Below the pieces are notes generated by a model that searched no databases, was not told the DNA's origin, and saw only the letters and a program-made list of their open reading frames with translations. The position numbers were made by a program, and so were the translations under genes. A stretch of 64,000 nt of DNA from JALZUE01 sp051251725 (GTDB lineage Bacteria > Pseudomonadota > Gammaproteobacteria > Enterobacterales > Alteromonadaceae), in the NCBI GenBank assembly GCA_051251725.1, contig JBPOFN010000002.1, positions 124,001 through 188,000 of the forward strand, in the 5' to 3' direction. Of the stretch, positions 1 to 6,808 are shown in pieces (position 1 is the first letter of the stretch; every line of letters begins with the position of its first letter).

Positions 1-1097
1 TGTTTTTTTAATAAGGTTAGTTTTTTTATTAAATTATCTGCTGCTTGCTGAAAGTCTTGCTCGCTAATTTTATTAAATTGAGCCAAGTGTTTTTGTGCCC
101 TTTTTGGCATCAGCAAATAAATAAAACACCAGGTAAGTACTAAAACAAAAATAGCCGCCGCTAAAAACCATGGCCACATTAACTGCGGCTGACGGACAAA
201 ATGAAAGTTTGTGCCCTCGCTATGCTTTTTAGTCACCGTTAGTTCGTGAATATAAAAGAACTGATTAAATAACACATCGAGTTGATCCGCAGGTAATAGC
301 GAAACATAACGGTATTGCCGACCACTAACCGGCAGAAAAAATTGCTGCTGTGATGGTAAGTTTTTAATTAACTCTGAAAAAACCACCTCGGTTTGACTGC
401 TAATAAATTTTTGAATTTTACTTAATTCTAAAATACTGAAATCAACAAAGCTTAACCTGTAATGATACCGTCTGGGTAAATGCTGTAATTTTTCAACAAT
501 CACAGCGCCAGCATCACGCGCTAACTGCGCTGCCCATTGATTTAACCATTGCTGTTGGCAGTTTTTATTACAAACTTGCGGCATGCCTGAAAAAGTAAAG
601 TTGGTGCGATAACTTTCAATTTTATTTTTGGAAATAAGATCAACTAAGCTTAATGAAAGCTGATAATGCCATTTCGGTGAGGTCGTCGTTATTTGCCGAT
701 TAACCGTCAATTGGTAGCGAATAGCAAGGTTCGCTTGCTGCTCTGATAACAAAGATAATGATGTTTCAGTAAAAGTTTGCCCTGGGGTTAATAGCTTTTT
801 ATCGAGTACTTCAAAATTGGCCGCAAGTAATTGACTTACAATTGCTTGTTCTACCGCTTGCTGGTAATGGTTATTAACGCTTATTTCAACGGCGGAACGT
901 TTAGCTTGGCTTCTTGGTAGTAATTGGGCTGTTACATTTACGGTTGAGTTTTCGTTTGGATCCTCGGCTAAATTTCCAGATAAATCGTCGGCTAATAGCA
1001 CAATTCGCCATTCTTGCTTAGCATAAAGCGGGCTACAAACTAAAAGTAAAAGCCCACAAAAACTCATTCTAACCATGTTAATAAACGCTAATTTCAT
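1..1097 (-). CDS. Exported protein with CxxxC motif and C-terminal membrane anchor, partial
   Basis: The frame is open from an ATG to the window edge, giving at least 365 residues; the C-terminus lies outside. I see an N-terminal signal peptide (hydrophobic stretch around residues 12-24 ending near LYAK), a periplasmic region to about residue 306, a single membrane helix at about 307-329 starting with MWPWFL, and then a charged cytoplasmic helix. Cys176 and Cys180 form a CNKNC motif placed as in the neighbouring upstream gene, whose product has CDRSC and a similar helix ending in EKL, so the two look like paralogues. The order (predicted strand-rich domain starting with a short RIVLL strand, then a helix with VSQLL) is reminiscent of CsgG/FlgT-type N-terminal folds, but I cannot name the family. 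It is the last visible gene of the minus-strand envelope cluster. Confidence 0.75.
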   Translation of the reverse strand, partial: MKLAFINMVRMSFCGLLLLVCSPLYAKQEWRIVLLADDLSGNLAEDPNENSTVNVTAQLLPRSQAKRSAVEISVNNHYQQAVEQAIVSQLLAANFEVLDKKLLTPGQTFTETSLSLLSEQQANLAIRYQLTVNRQITTTSPKWHYQLSLSLVDLISKNKIESYRTNFTFSGMPQVCNKNCQQQWLNQWAAQLARDAGAVIVEKLQHLPRRYHYRLSFVDFSILELSKIQKFISSQTEVVFSELIKNLPSQQQFFLPVSGRQYRYVSLLPADQLDVLFNQFFYIHELTVTKKHSEGTNFHFVRQPQLMWPWFLAAAIFVLVLTWCFIYLLMPKRAQKHLAQFNKISEQDFQQAADNLIKKLTLLKK

Positions 1098-1245
1098 AAA
1101 TAATGTTTATGGCTCTTTGGATTCCGCTTAGGTTGAAATTTAAGTTATTATCTAAATGATGACTAACCTTGTCGCTTAAGTGGTAACTTAAGCTTTCATC
1201 AATAACACTTAGCAGTCATTTATTTACAATCAATGATTTCGACGA

Positions 1246-2118
1246 TTATTTACTGCGCAAGTGGATTTTATGTATCGTAAAGGTATTGCCTTCAAAAGTA
1301 ATATGACTACGATATTCAAGTTCAGCCAACATCTTTTTTAAATTACGATTCAATTTAGCAATTGCGATACTCGATTGATACCAAATTTCATGAAAAGTAT
1401 AACGCGCTTCGATGGGGCGATGACTGTTGTAACCGGAAAAAACGACTAAATATTCTTCAATACCGGAAAAGTCTTGCTCAGTAAAACCATCAAAAACCAA
1501 GACATATTCAGTTAACATATTATTGCTGTTTAACGTGCTGGCTTGATCATCTTGATATAACCAAGCTAATTTCTCCGTTAATACTAAAGCTAAGTCACTC
1601 GCTAATATTCTCGCTTTATCACCAACAACATCATACAAACAACTGCGATCACAACCAACCGGCGCTTGCCATAATTTACCACTGCTAACTTCAAAGCTGC
1701 CTAAATATTTACCGGTTTGAACTTGCAGCATGCGACCTTCAATTCGCGCTTTCACTTTCGTCGTATGATCTTGCTTTTGTTGGCTGGCATAAATGGTAAA
1801 TAACACCACAACATCAATCGGTGGCTGACGAATACTACGAGCAATATCAATTAACTCACTGTCAGTTCGGCCGGTACGACCTTGTTTAAAATGCGCTAAC
1901 GTAATTGTTGTTTCATCATAAACATTAAAGTTTTGCACATGTAATTGCTCTGACACCGCTTGCAACACGCGCGTGTAAACCGCATTATTTCGAGGTACTG
2001 ACTCTTTTTGGCTATCTTCCCCTAAAATCAAAACATTAGGTTTATCGGCTGCGTAACTTGCTAAGCTAGTTAGCGTAAAAAGCAGCACAGTCAAAAATAA
2101 ACGGCTAAGGTGCGACAT
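1246..2118 (-). CDS. Exported protein with CxxxC motif, paralogue of the downstream gene
   Basis: 290 residues with a clear signal peptide (cleavage near SYAAD at about residue 24) and no further membrane helix, so probably periplasmic. The mature part begins with a predicted strand (PNVLILGED) and a helix containing VLQAVSEQL; Cys156 and Cys160 form CDRSC followed by a helix ending in VLTEKL. The same layout, including CxxxC, occurs in the next gene downstream. The start is supported by AAGGA seven bases before the ATG. The conserved 27-bp element of the cluster lies 50 nt upstream. No enzyme motif is visible; a structural role in an envelope complex is inference from context only. Confidence 0.8.
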   Translation of the reverse strand: MSHLSRLFLTVLLFTLTSLASYAADKPNVLILGEDSQKESVPRNNAVYTRVLQAVSEQLHVQNFNVYDETTITLAHFKQGRTGRTDSELIDIARSIRQPPIDVVVLFTIYASQQKQDHTTKVKARIEGRMLQVQTGKYLGSFEVSSGKLWQAPVGCDRSCLYDVVGDKARILASDLALVLTEKLAWLYQDDQASTLNSNNMLTEYVLVFDGFTEQDFSGIEEYLVVFSGYNSHRPIEARYTFHEIWYQSSIAIAKLNRNLKKMLAELEYRSHITFEGNTFTIHKIHLRSK

Positions 2119-2141
2119 AATATTATCCTTATTAAACAGTG

Positions 2142-2168
2142 GTTATTTTGACTATAAACGTATTTGAG
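2142..2168 (-). promoter_or_regulatory. Cluster-specific 27-bp upstream element, copy C
   Basis: Read on the minus strand it contains CTCAAAT, then a TTTATAG block and TCAAAATAAC. It agrees at 24 of 27 positions with the copy upstream of the lipoprotein gene and lies 50 nt before its gene's ATG. TATAGT could serve as a -10 box; no normally spaced -35 is visible, which points to an activator-dependent or alternative-sigma promoter. Function is inferred from conservation and placement. Confidence 0.6.
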
Positions 2169-2257
2169 CCATTATTTAGGACGTTGAAGTAGCCGATAGT
2201 ATTTATAAAGCATAATTTAGACCGACATTAAGCTTCTAAATAATAAATTTATGCTCT

Positions 2258-2278
2258 GCTGAAAGCTGAAAGCTGAAA
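2258..2278. repeat. Short heptanucleotide array (3 units)
   Basis: Three exact copies of GCTGAAA sit two bases from the stop codon of the upstream gene. The unit is the same family, read on the opposite strand, as the larger arrays near 37.1 and 50.4 kb. Confidence 0.8.
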
Positions 2279-2280
2279 TG

Positions 2281-3345
2281 CTAACACTGACTTTGATGAA
2301 GTAACCAAGAATTTTTAAGCGCCTGCTGATTTAATTTAATATTATCTAACGCTAAGGTTTTAACGCGGTTTTGATAACTTACTTTAAAATTAGCGACTAA
2401 TGATGAAAATTGCTGACCCGCTAGTTGCTGGTGCGTTAATAGTGTTTGACTAATTAATTGTGCTAAGCGTTGATCAAAAGACTGAGGAAATAATCTCACG
2501 TATTTAGCTGCCTGGTTATGATTATTGGTGCTGGTATTGGTATTGGTATTGGTATTGGCATTAACACCAATAACGCCATTGTTATGATTAATTAATAGCC
2601 GCTCTTCATTTACCGTGAGATCGCCATTCACTTCCCTTAACCAATGACTAATTGAGCCATTGTTGTTAACGGGCGTTAATACCAACAACTGCTCGCCCTG
2701 TAAAACGCCAAAACCTATCCCTAGGCATTGCTCAAAATAAGTTAACACTTGTTGATAATCACTATAGTCCTGCGGCCAAGCGAGTGTTACTTCTATTCCT
2801 TCAGCGCGCGTTAATTGTTGTAATACTTGCTCTCCGGTCTGTTTTACTTTAGTGAAAGCAGCGTTTTTTACTAATTTATTTTGTGATCTTGGCTGCGTAA
2901 TATCAGTAGCTAAAGCCGTTTTTTTAGGGCTAACCGCGCTAACGTGTGCTTGTTTTTTAATGGGTGAAGCTATTCGAGCAGTTTTAGTTGCGGTGGCCGC
3001 AATTTTTTCAGGAGCAAGCTGTTTTTGCTTGCTGATATGTTCAATCGCGGCTGGCGCTTGCTTAAGCTCGGATATTGGCGCCGCTTTAACTGGTGGCTTA
3101 GGTAAGATGACAAAACTTAACGCTATTTTTTGCTCGGTTTGTTCAGGCTTTTCATCCTGTTTAATTTTAGTGTTATCTTTTGGCTGTCGGGCTAGCGTTA
3201 AATTTTGCTGGTGTTGATTTTTTAACATCAGCTGTTGATTCAAGTTGATTAGCTGCCACTGATAAAAGCTGTAACAAATAAGGCCAGTAATAGTGATTAA
3301 TAAGCAAAGATACGGCGATCTTAATTGCTTGCTAATTCTCGACAT
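2281..3345 (-). CDS. TolA/TonB-like single-anchor envelope protein
   Basis: About 354 residues from ATG (AAGG 8-9 bases upstream); a GTG three codons earlier is an alternative. One N-terminal membrane helix (about residues 12-29) without a cleavage site is followed by a Lys/Pro/Ala/Gln-rich linker (about 45-165) and a C-terminal globular domain (about 170-354), interrupted by an Asn-Thr repeat. This inner-membrane anchor, long basic/Pro linker and C-terminal domain layout is that of TolA and TonB, but I see no TonB C-terminal YP motif or recognisable TolA domain. With ExbB- and ExbD-like genes in the same cluster, a force-transmitting partner is plausible inference. It lies 90 bp downstream of the coiled-coil gene. 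Confidence 0.75.
   Translation of the reverse strand: MSRISKQLRSPYLCLLITITGLICYSFYQWQLINLNQQLMLKNQHQQNLTLARQPKDNTKIKQDEKPEQTEQKIALSFVILPKPPVKAAPISELKQAPAAIEHISKQKQLAPEKIAATATKTARIASPIKKQAHVSAVSPKKTALATDITQPRSQNKLVKNAAFTKVKQTGEQVLQQLTRAEGIEVTLAWPQDYSDYQQVLTYFEQCLGIGFGVLQGEQLLVLTPVNNNGSISHWLREVNGDLTVNEERLLINHNNGVIGVNANTNTNTNTSTNNHNQAAKYVRLFPQSFDQRLAQLISQTLLTHQQLAGQQFSSLVANFKVSYQNRVKTLALDNIKLNQQALKNSWLLHQSQC
2527..2562. repeat. In-frame hexanucleotide repeat
   Basis: Six units of GGTATT (two imperfect: GGTGCT and GGCATT) in the coding sequence of the TolA/TonB-like gene, encoding an Asn-Thr run. Unit gain or loss would change linker length without breaking the frame. Confidence 0.9.
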
Positions 3346-3444
3346 AAAGATCACCTTTAAAATTACAATTTTTGCGCTGCTTCGCTCTATTTACCCATCT
3401 TCATTTATTTAATGGAAATAAAATCAGTCACTCAATCGCGGTTG

Positions 3445-4071
3445 TTATTCACTGGCTAATAACGCGAGAGACTGCTGCTCCATTCGCTCAATAATGCGCT
3501 GTAATTTAAAACTTTGATTCGCTTGCTGCGCTATTGTTTGCTCAGCTATTTTTTGCTCGGCTGTTTTTTGCATACTAATCGTTTGAGCGGGTGTTATATA
3601 TTGAGTTGCTGCAAACGAACTCGCTGTTAACTCAACTTCTGTATCAATTGGCGCAACTTCTGTTTTAATTGAACCAGCTGCCGCAGTTTCTGCATTTACA
3701 GACTCGGTTAGCTCTGAAGCTTTTATTTTAGCTGAATGCTGCACAGTATTTTCAAGCTGCTCGGTCAGTTGTTGAACCTGCGCATTTAAATGCTGTATTT
3801 GCGCTGACAGCTCACTCATTTCGCTTTCATATTTTAAGTTATGTTTAAGATCACCTTTTAAGTTATCTTGCTGTTGCCACTCTCTCAGCTGTGCCTTTAG
3901 CGCTAACAGCTGTGCTTTCATACCGGTTTGTAATTGCTCAGTCATGTTTTTGTCTAAGCGCTCAAATTGATAACTTGGCAATAAATGGCTTAATTTTTCT
4001 GTAACACCACTTTGGAATATCAGCAAATAAGTCGCGGCTATCACCACGGTAATTAAAAATATTTTTTTCAT
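3445..4071 (-). CDS. Membrane-anchored coiled-coil protein
   Basis: 208 residues with one N-terminal hydrophobic helix (about 4-19) and a long Gln/Glu/Leu-rich coiled-coil segment (about 40-115), then a low-complexity tail and a final helix (186-206). Residues 170-184 are three five-residue repeats (TAEQK IAEQT IAQQA). Its ATG overlaps the stop of the ExbB-like gene in ATGA, implying translational coupling and probably a direct partnership. No family recognised; by position it could be a stator accessory or periplasmic tether. Confidence 0.75.
   Translation of the reverse strand: MKKIFLITVVIAATYLLIFQSGVTEKLSHLLPSYQFERLDKNMTEQLQTGMKAQLLALKAQLREWQQQDNLKGDLKHNLKYESEMSELSAQIQHLNAQVQQLTEQLENTVQHSAKIKASELTESVNAETAAAGSIKTEVAPIDTEVELTASSFAATQYITPAQTISMQKTAEQKIAEQTIAQQANQSFKLQRIIERMEQQSLALLASE
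3520..3564. repeat. In-frame 15-bp repeat (3 units)
   Basis: Encodes the five-residue repeat TAEQK/IAEQT/IAQQA near the end of the coiled-coil protein. The period matches repeats in the lipoprotein and the Lon-like gene of the same cluster. Confidence 0.7.
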
Positions 4072-4640
4072 CTCTCACTCCTCACTTGTAAATCTTGGTA
4101 TTTAATCGCAACTAAAGCTCGTAACATCGCTGAAGTAGGTAAACCTATCACTGTTGTCATAAAAGCCATGGAAAAGTGCTGCGTTAAATTACCAATCAAC
4201 AGCTGAATATTATTTGCCGTTAACGGCTGCTCAGCCAAGGAGCCAATGCCCAAACTAATGCCTAATAAAGTAAATGTTAACGCAATGGTTGATAAACCAT
4301 TGGCAGCCTGCATGCCAACTTCACACCAATAATCACACCTAACATCAGCTTTCATTTTTGTTAGCGCGAGTATTCCTAACATCACGAGTAGTGCGAACAG
4401 AAGCAAAAAAAAACCGCTAAACATATGATTTAATTGTTCAAATAAAACACTCAAAGTCAATTGCGTAAAAAACACAATAACCGCAATAGTAATAATGATG
4501 CAGCCAGTAAAGGTGAGCAACAATTGATAAAACACACTTTTACGGCTTAACAACACTTTATTACCTATGTGTTTGCATTGCTGCGTCACTCGATCAGAGA
4601 CTTGGTGATAAACTTGAGCTGAGAACTGATGCATGTTCAT
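4068..4640 (-). CDS. ExbB/TolQ/MotA-like proton-channel family protein
   Basis: 190 residues from an ATG placed immediately after the upstream stop, with GGGGAG eight bases before it; a TTG ten codons earlier is less likely. Four membrane helices are visible: two in the N-terminal half (LLLTFTGCIIITIAVIVFF and a FLLLFALLVMLGIL segment) and two C-terminal ones around TFTLLGISLGIG and FMTTVIGLPTSA. The last pair matches the ExbB/TolQ/MotA pattern, including the small-residue and Thr-rich TTxxGL stretch that lines the channel in ExbB and TolQ. Family members use proton or sodium flow to drive TonB, Tol or flagellar work. Its ExbD-like partner is at the far end of the cluster. Assignment is by motif reading, not by search. 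Confidence 0.7.
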   Translation of the reverse strand: MNMHQFSAQVYHQVSDRVTQQCKHIGNKVLLSRKSVFYQLLLTFTGCIIITIAVIVFFTQLTLSVLFEQLNHMFSGFFLLLFALLVMLGILALTKMKADVRCDYWCEVGMQAANGLSTIALTFTLLGISLGIGSLAEQPLTANNIQLLIGNLTQHFSMAFMTTVIGLPTSAMLRALVAIKYQDLQVRSER

Positions 4641-4641
4641 T

Positions 4642-5058
4642 TTAACGCTCCCCTGCCCAACCTTGTTCAATATCTTGATCAGATAATTTAAGCTGGCTCA
4701 GCCAATGTTCGATAACACTATGAGAATGCTCAGCACTGGCGTGCAACATAAATGCTAAGTCGTATTGGGTAAAAATTTGCTTAGCGAGTTGGCTAACTTC
4801 ACCTTGGTTTTGTTCAAACCTTAGTGCCATTTGCTCAGCAGCAACCAAGCGGCGATAACTCGCCTGTACCTTTAACTGCCGCTCAGCAACAGCTAAAGGA
4901 TCGTTAATTAATACTTTTAATAATGCTGCTCGTTCGCGCTCTAAATTTTTCAAAACAAAATCAGCTTGGGCATTGGCATAACTGGTTACAGACAACAATA
5001 CCAAAACGGTTAATGAGGTCGCTACGCACTTTACTAATTTATTCATCAAGTTAGTCAT
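4642..5058 (-). CDS. Small exported helical protein
   Basis: 138 residues with a signal peptide ending in SYANA before QADF. The mature protein is predicted helical, with Glu/Gln/Leu-rich amphipathic helices and no cysteines. GGAG lies seven bases before the ATG; only two bases separate it from the previous gene, and its stop runs directly into the ExbB-like start. Unknown family; likely a periplasmic component that works with the ExbB-like protein, by linkage only. Confidence 0.75.
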   Translation of the reverse strand: MTNLMNKLVKCVATSLTVLVLLSVTSYANAQADFVLKNLERERAALLKVLINDPLAVAERQLKVQASYRRLVAAEQMALRFEQNQGEVSQLAKQIFTQYDLAFMLHASAEHSHSVIEHWLSQLKLSDQDIEQGWAGER

Positions 5059-5060
5059 GA

Positions 5061-6002
5061 TTATTCTCCATCAATAAAAAGATCGGCAACTTGGTTAGCC
5101 CGGCTATAACTTTGGTTTTGCTCTGGCGCAGATGTTTGGGTATTTTTTGCCAATTGCGCGGTCAGGCTTTCAGCGTCTAAACCAACTAATTTAGTCATAT
5201 ACGCTAACATGGTGTTTTCTTGGCTAAGCAGTGAACGTTCGGTTGCTAGTTTCATTAATAAACTGCGGATGTATTCTTGGTCACTCACCACAACACCATC
5301 AACTTCTGGTTTTTCATTAAAGCTATGTTTTGCTAACGTCGCTTTTAACTGATTAATTTTATTTAGGTTTGCTTGGTAGTCATCCTGATAGTTGGCTTGT
5401 AGATTGTTTTTTCGATCTGCTTGATATTGCTGATCTCGGTATTGGTTTAATGTCTGTTCAACTTTCAGCTGGTTTTTCAACATGCGCGCTTGCGCGGCTT
5501 TTTGTGCGGCCTTAACCTGGTAATTATCACCAAATTTTTTATCATTAGATTGCTGATTAATTTTCCCTAAGATAGTTTCATACAGCCCCTGCCTTTTATC
5601 TAACGCTTGCTGACGTAAATCATGGCTTGCTTTTAACAGCCCCAAATAACTTGATTTTTTCTCAACAATATCAAAAGCAATTGCTGCTTGCTCGCCATCT
5701 GCCGCTTTGGCTTTAAGGGCTTGTAATGACTTTATTTGATTCGCCTGTTGCGATAAGTCTTGTTCGATTCCCGCTAGTTTTTGCGCCAGCGGTGACGCAC
5801 TAAAGTCATCTTGAATACGCTGATGAATAATTTTAGCTGGCAGCTTAATTAGGGTGTCACTCGCAACCGGTTGCCATTGATTATTAGCAGACGCTATGCC
5901 GATAAACAATGAACTAAAAAGTATTAAGGTTACTGCTGGCTTAACAATTCGCGCTAGTAAATAGCGTGGCGTAAAGTGGTTATTTATTAACAGGCTTTTC
6001 AT
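5061..6002 (-). CDS. Exported coiled-coil protein
   Basis: 313 residues, signal peptide with a hydrophobic core ending near GIASANN, then an almost entirely helical mature part rich in Gln, Lys, Ala and Leu with heptad-like stretches from about 80 to 235. AGGAG precedes the ATG by five bases. The layout recalls the periplasmic coiled-coil DUF3450 proteins found beside ExbB/ExbD/TonB2 loci, but I cannot align specific residues. It lies 9 bp after the lipoprotein gene, in the same run as the ExbB-like gene. Confidence 0.8.
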   Translation of the reverse strand: MKSLLINNHFTPRYLLARIVKPAVTLILFSSLFIGIASANNQWQPVASDTLIKLPAKIIHQRIQDDFSASPLAQKLAGIEQDLSQQANQIKSLQALKAKAADGEQAAIAFDIVEKKSSYLGLLKASHDLRQQALDKRQGLYETILGKINQQSNDKKFGDNYQVKAAQKAAQARMLKNQLKVEQTLNQYRDQQYQADRKNNLQANYQDDYQANLNKINQLKATLAKHSFNEKPEVDGVVVSDQEYIRSLLMKLATERSLLSQENTMLAYMTKLVGLDAESLTAQLAKNTQTSAPEQNQSYSRANQVADLFIDGE

Positions 6003-6011
6003 AATTATCTC

Positions 6012-6695
6012 CTAATTTTTTAACCAATAATCTTTACGCAAAAGCTCTTGCCGTAAACTGGTACTAATATTTAACGTCGCTAACAACTGAGCATTGGTAG
6101 GGCCTGACTGTAACAACGCTTCGGCGGTATCTAAAAATGAGGTGTAGTTAGCAAAATAATAATCCTGCTGCACAAAGCTACGTTTAAAACGCTCAACCAT
6201 ATTATTCGCCGCTTTTAGATCACCGCCTTTAATAAAGTTCATGGTGCTCAGTACAAACAAACGCATGGCTGCTGAGGTATCTGCTTGTTGGTTATTACTT
6301 AGTACACTAACACTGCATGAACGATAAATTTTGGCAGCATTTAAATATTGCGGTTGCGACTGGCTATTAGCCGCACTTAATGCCATTTCATCAGCGCTAG
6401 CTTTACAAGGGTTAATCATTACCGTCCTTTGCTGATCATAATTAACAGCCTCTTGTACTGGCGCAGTAACCAAGTCAGAAGTTGAAGAGCAAGCCGATAA
6501 CAGTAGCGCTGCCGAGCAGGCCAACCACTTTTTATGTATGACGGTACGCTGACTTAATATGTTAGGTATTCGTGTTTTATATATTAATATTTTAGGTATT
6601 AATGTTTTAGGTATTAGCTTATTGCTAATGCGTTTTTGTTGTCGCCTTTTATTGGCCACTAAATTTGCTTTTATTAATGAATGAATTGTTTTCAT
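6012..6695 (-). CDS. Lipoprotein with an unusually long N-terminal extension
   Basis: 227 residues from the ATG preceded by GGAG at six bases. A lipobox LLSAC gives Cys69 as the lipidation site, but the stretch before the hydrophobic core is 56 residues long, very basic, and contains four five-residue repeats of the LIPKT/LIPKI type encoded by 15-bp repeats. No in-frame ATG lies closer to the hydrophobic core. The mature part (about 158 residues) looks helical and could be TPR-like, as it begins with alternating small/aromatic helices. The first gene after the conserved upstream element, it heads the subgroup lipoprotein, coiled-coil, small exported protein and ExbB-like. Confidence 0.75.
   Translation of the reverse strand: MKTIHSLIKANLVANKRRQQKRISNKLIPKTLIPKILIYKTRIPNILSQRTVIHKKWLACSAALLLSACSSTSDLVTAPVQEAVNYDQQRTVMINPCKASADEMALSAANSQSQPQYLNAAKIYRSCSVSVLSNNQQADTSAAMRLFVLSTMNFIKGGDLKAANNMVERFKRSFVQQDYYFANYTSFLDTAEALLQSGPTNAQLLATLNISTSLRQELLRKDYWLKN
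6558..6617. repeat. In-frame 15-bp repeat in the lipoprotein leader
   Basis: Four imperfect 15-bp units encoding LIPKT, LIPKI, LIYKT and RIPNI, immediately ahead of the signal-peptide core. The AT-rich unit (TTAGGTATTAATRTT on the plus strand) looks like a local slippage expansion. Confidence 0.8.
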
Positions 6696-6714
6696 AACCA
6701 ACTCCGAATTAATC

Positions 6715-6741
6715 GTTATTTTGGCTATAAATGCATTTGAG
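6715..6741 (-). promoter_or_regulatory. Cluster-specific 27-bp upstream element, copy B
   Basis: Minus-strand reading CTCAAAT then TTTATAG then CCAAAATAAC, 46 nt upstream of the lipoprotein ATG. Differs from copy C at three positions. See copy C for the possible promoter reading. Confidence 0.6.
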
Positions 6742-6808
6742 GGATTTTTTATTTTCTGGTTAGGATATTTTTTAATTAAGTCTGTTTTTTAGAGCAATTG
6801 TAAATAAC

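Noticed and set aside
2852..3217. A 121-codon plus-strand ORF, cysteine-rich
   Set aside because: It is antisense to the Lys/Pro-rich linker of the TolA/TonB-like gene and mirrors its biased codons.
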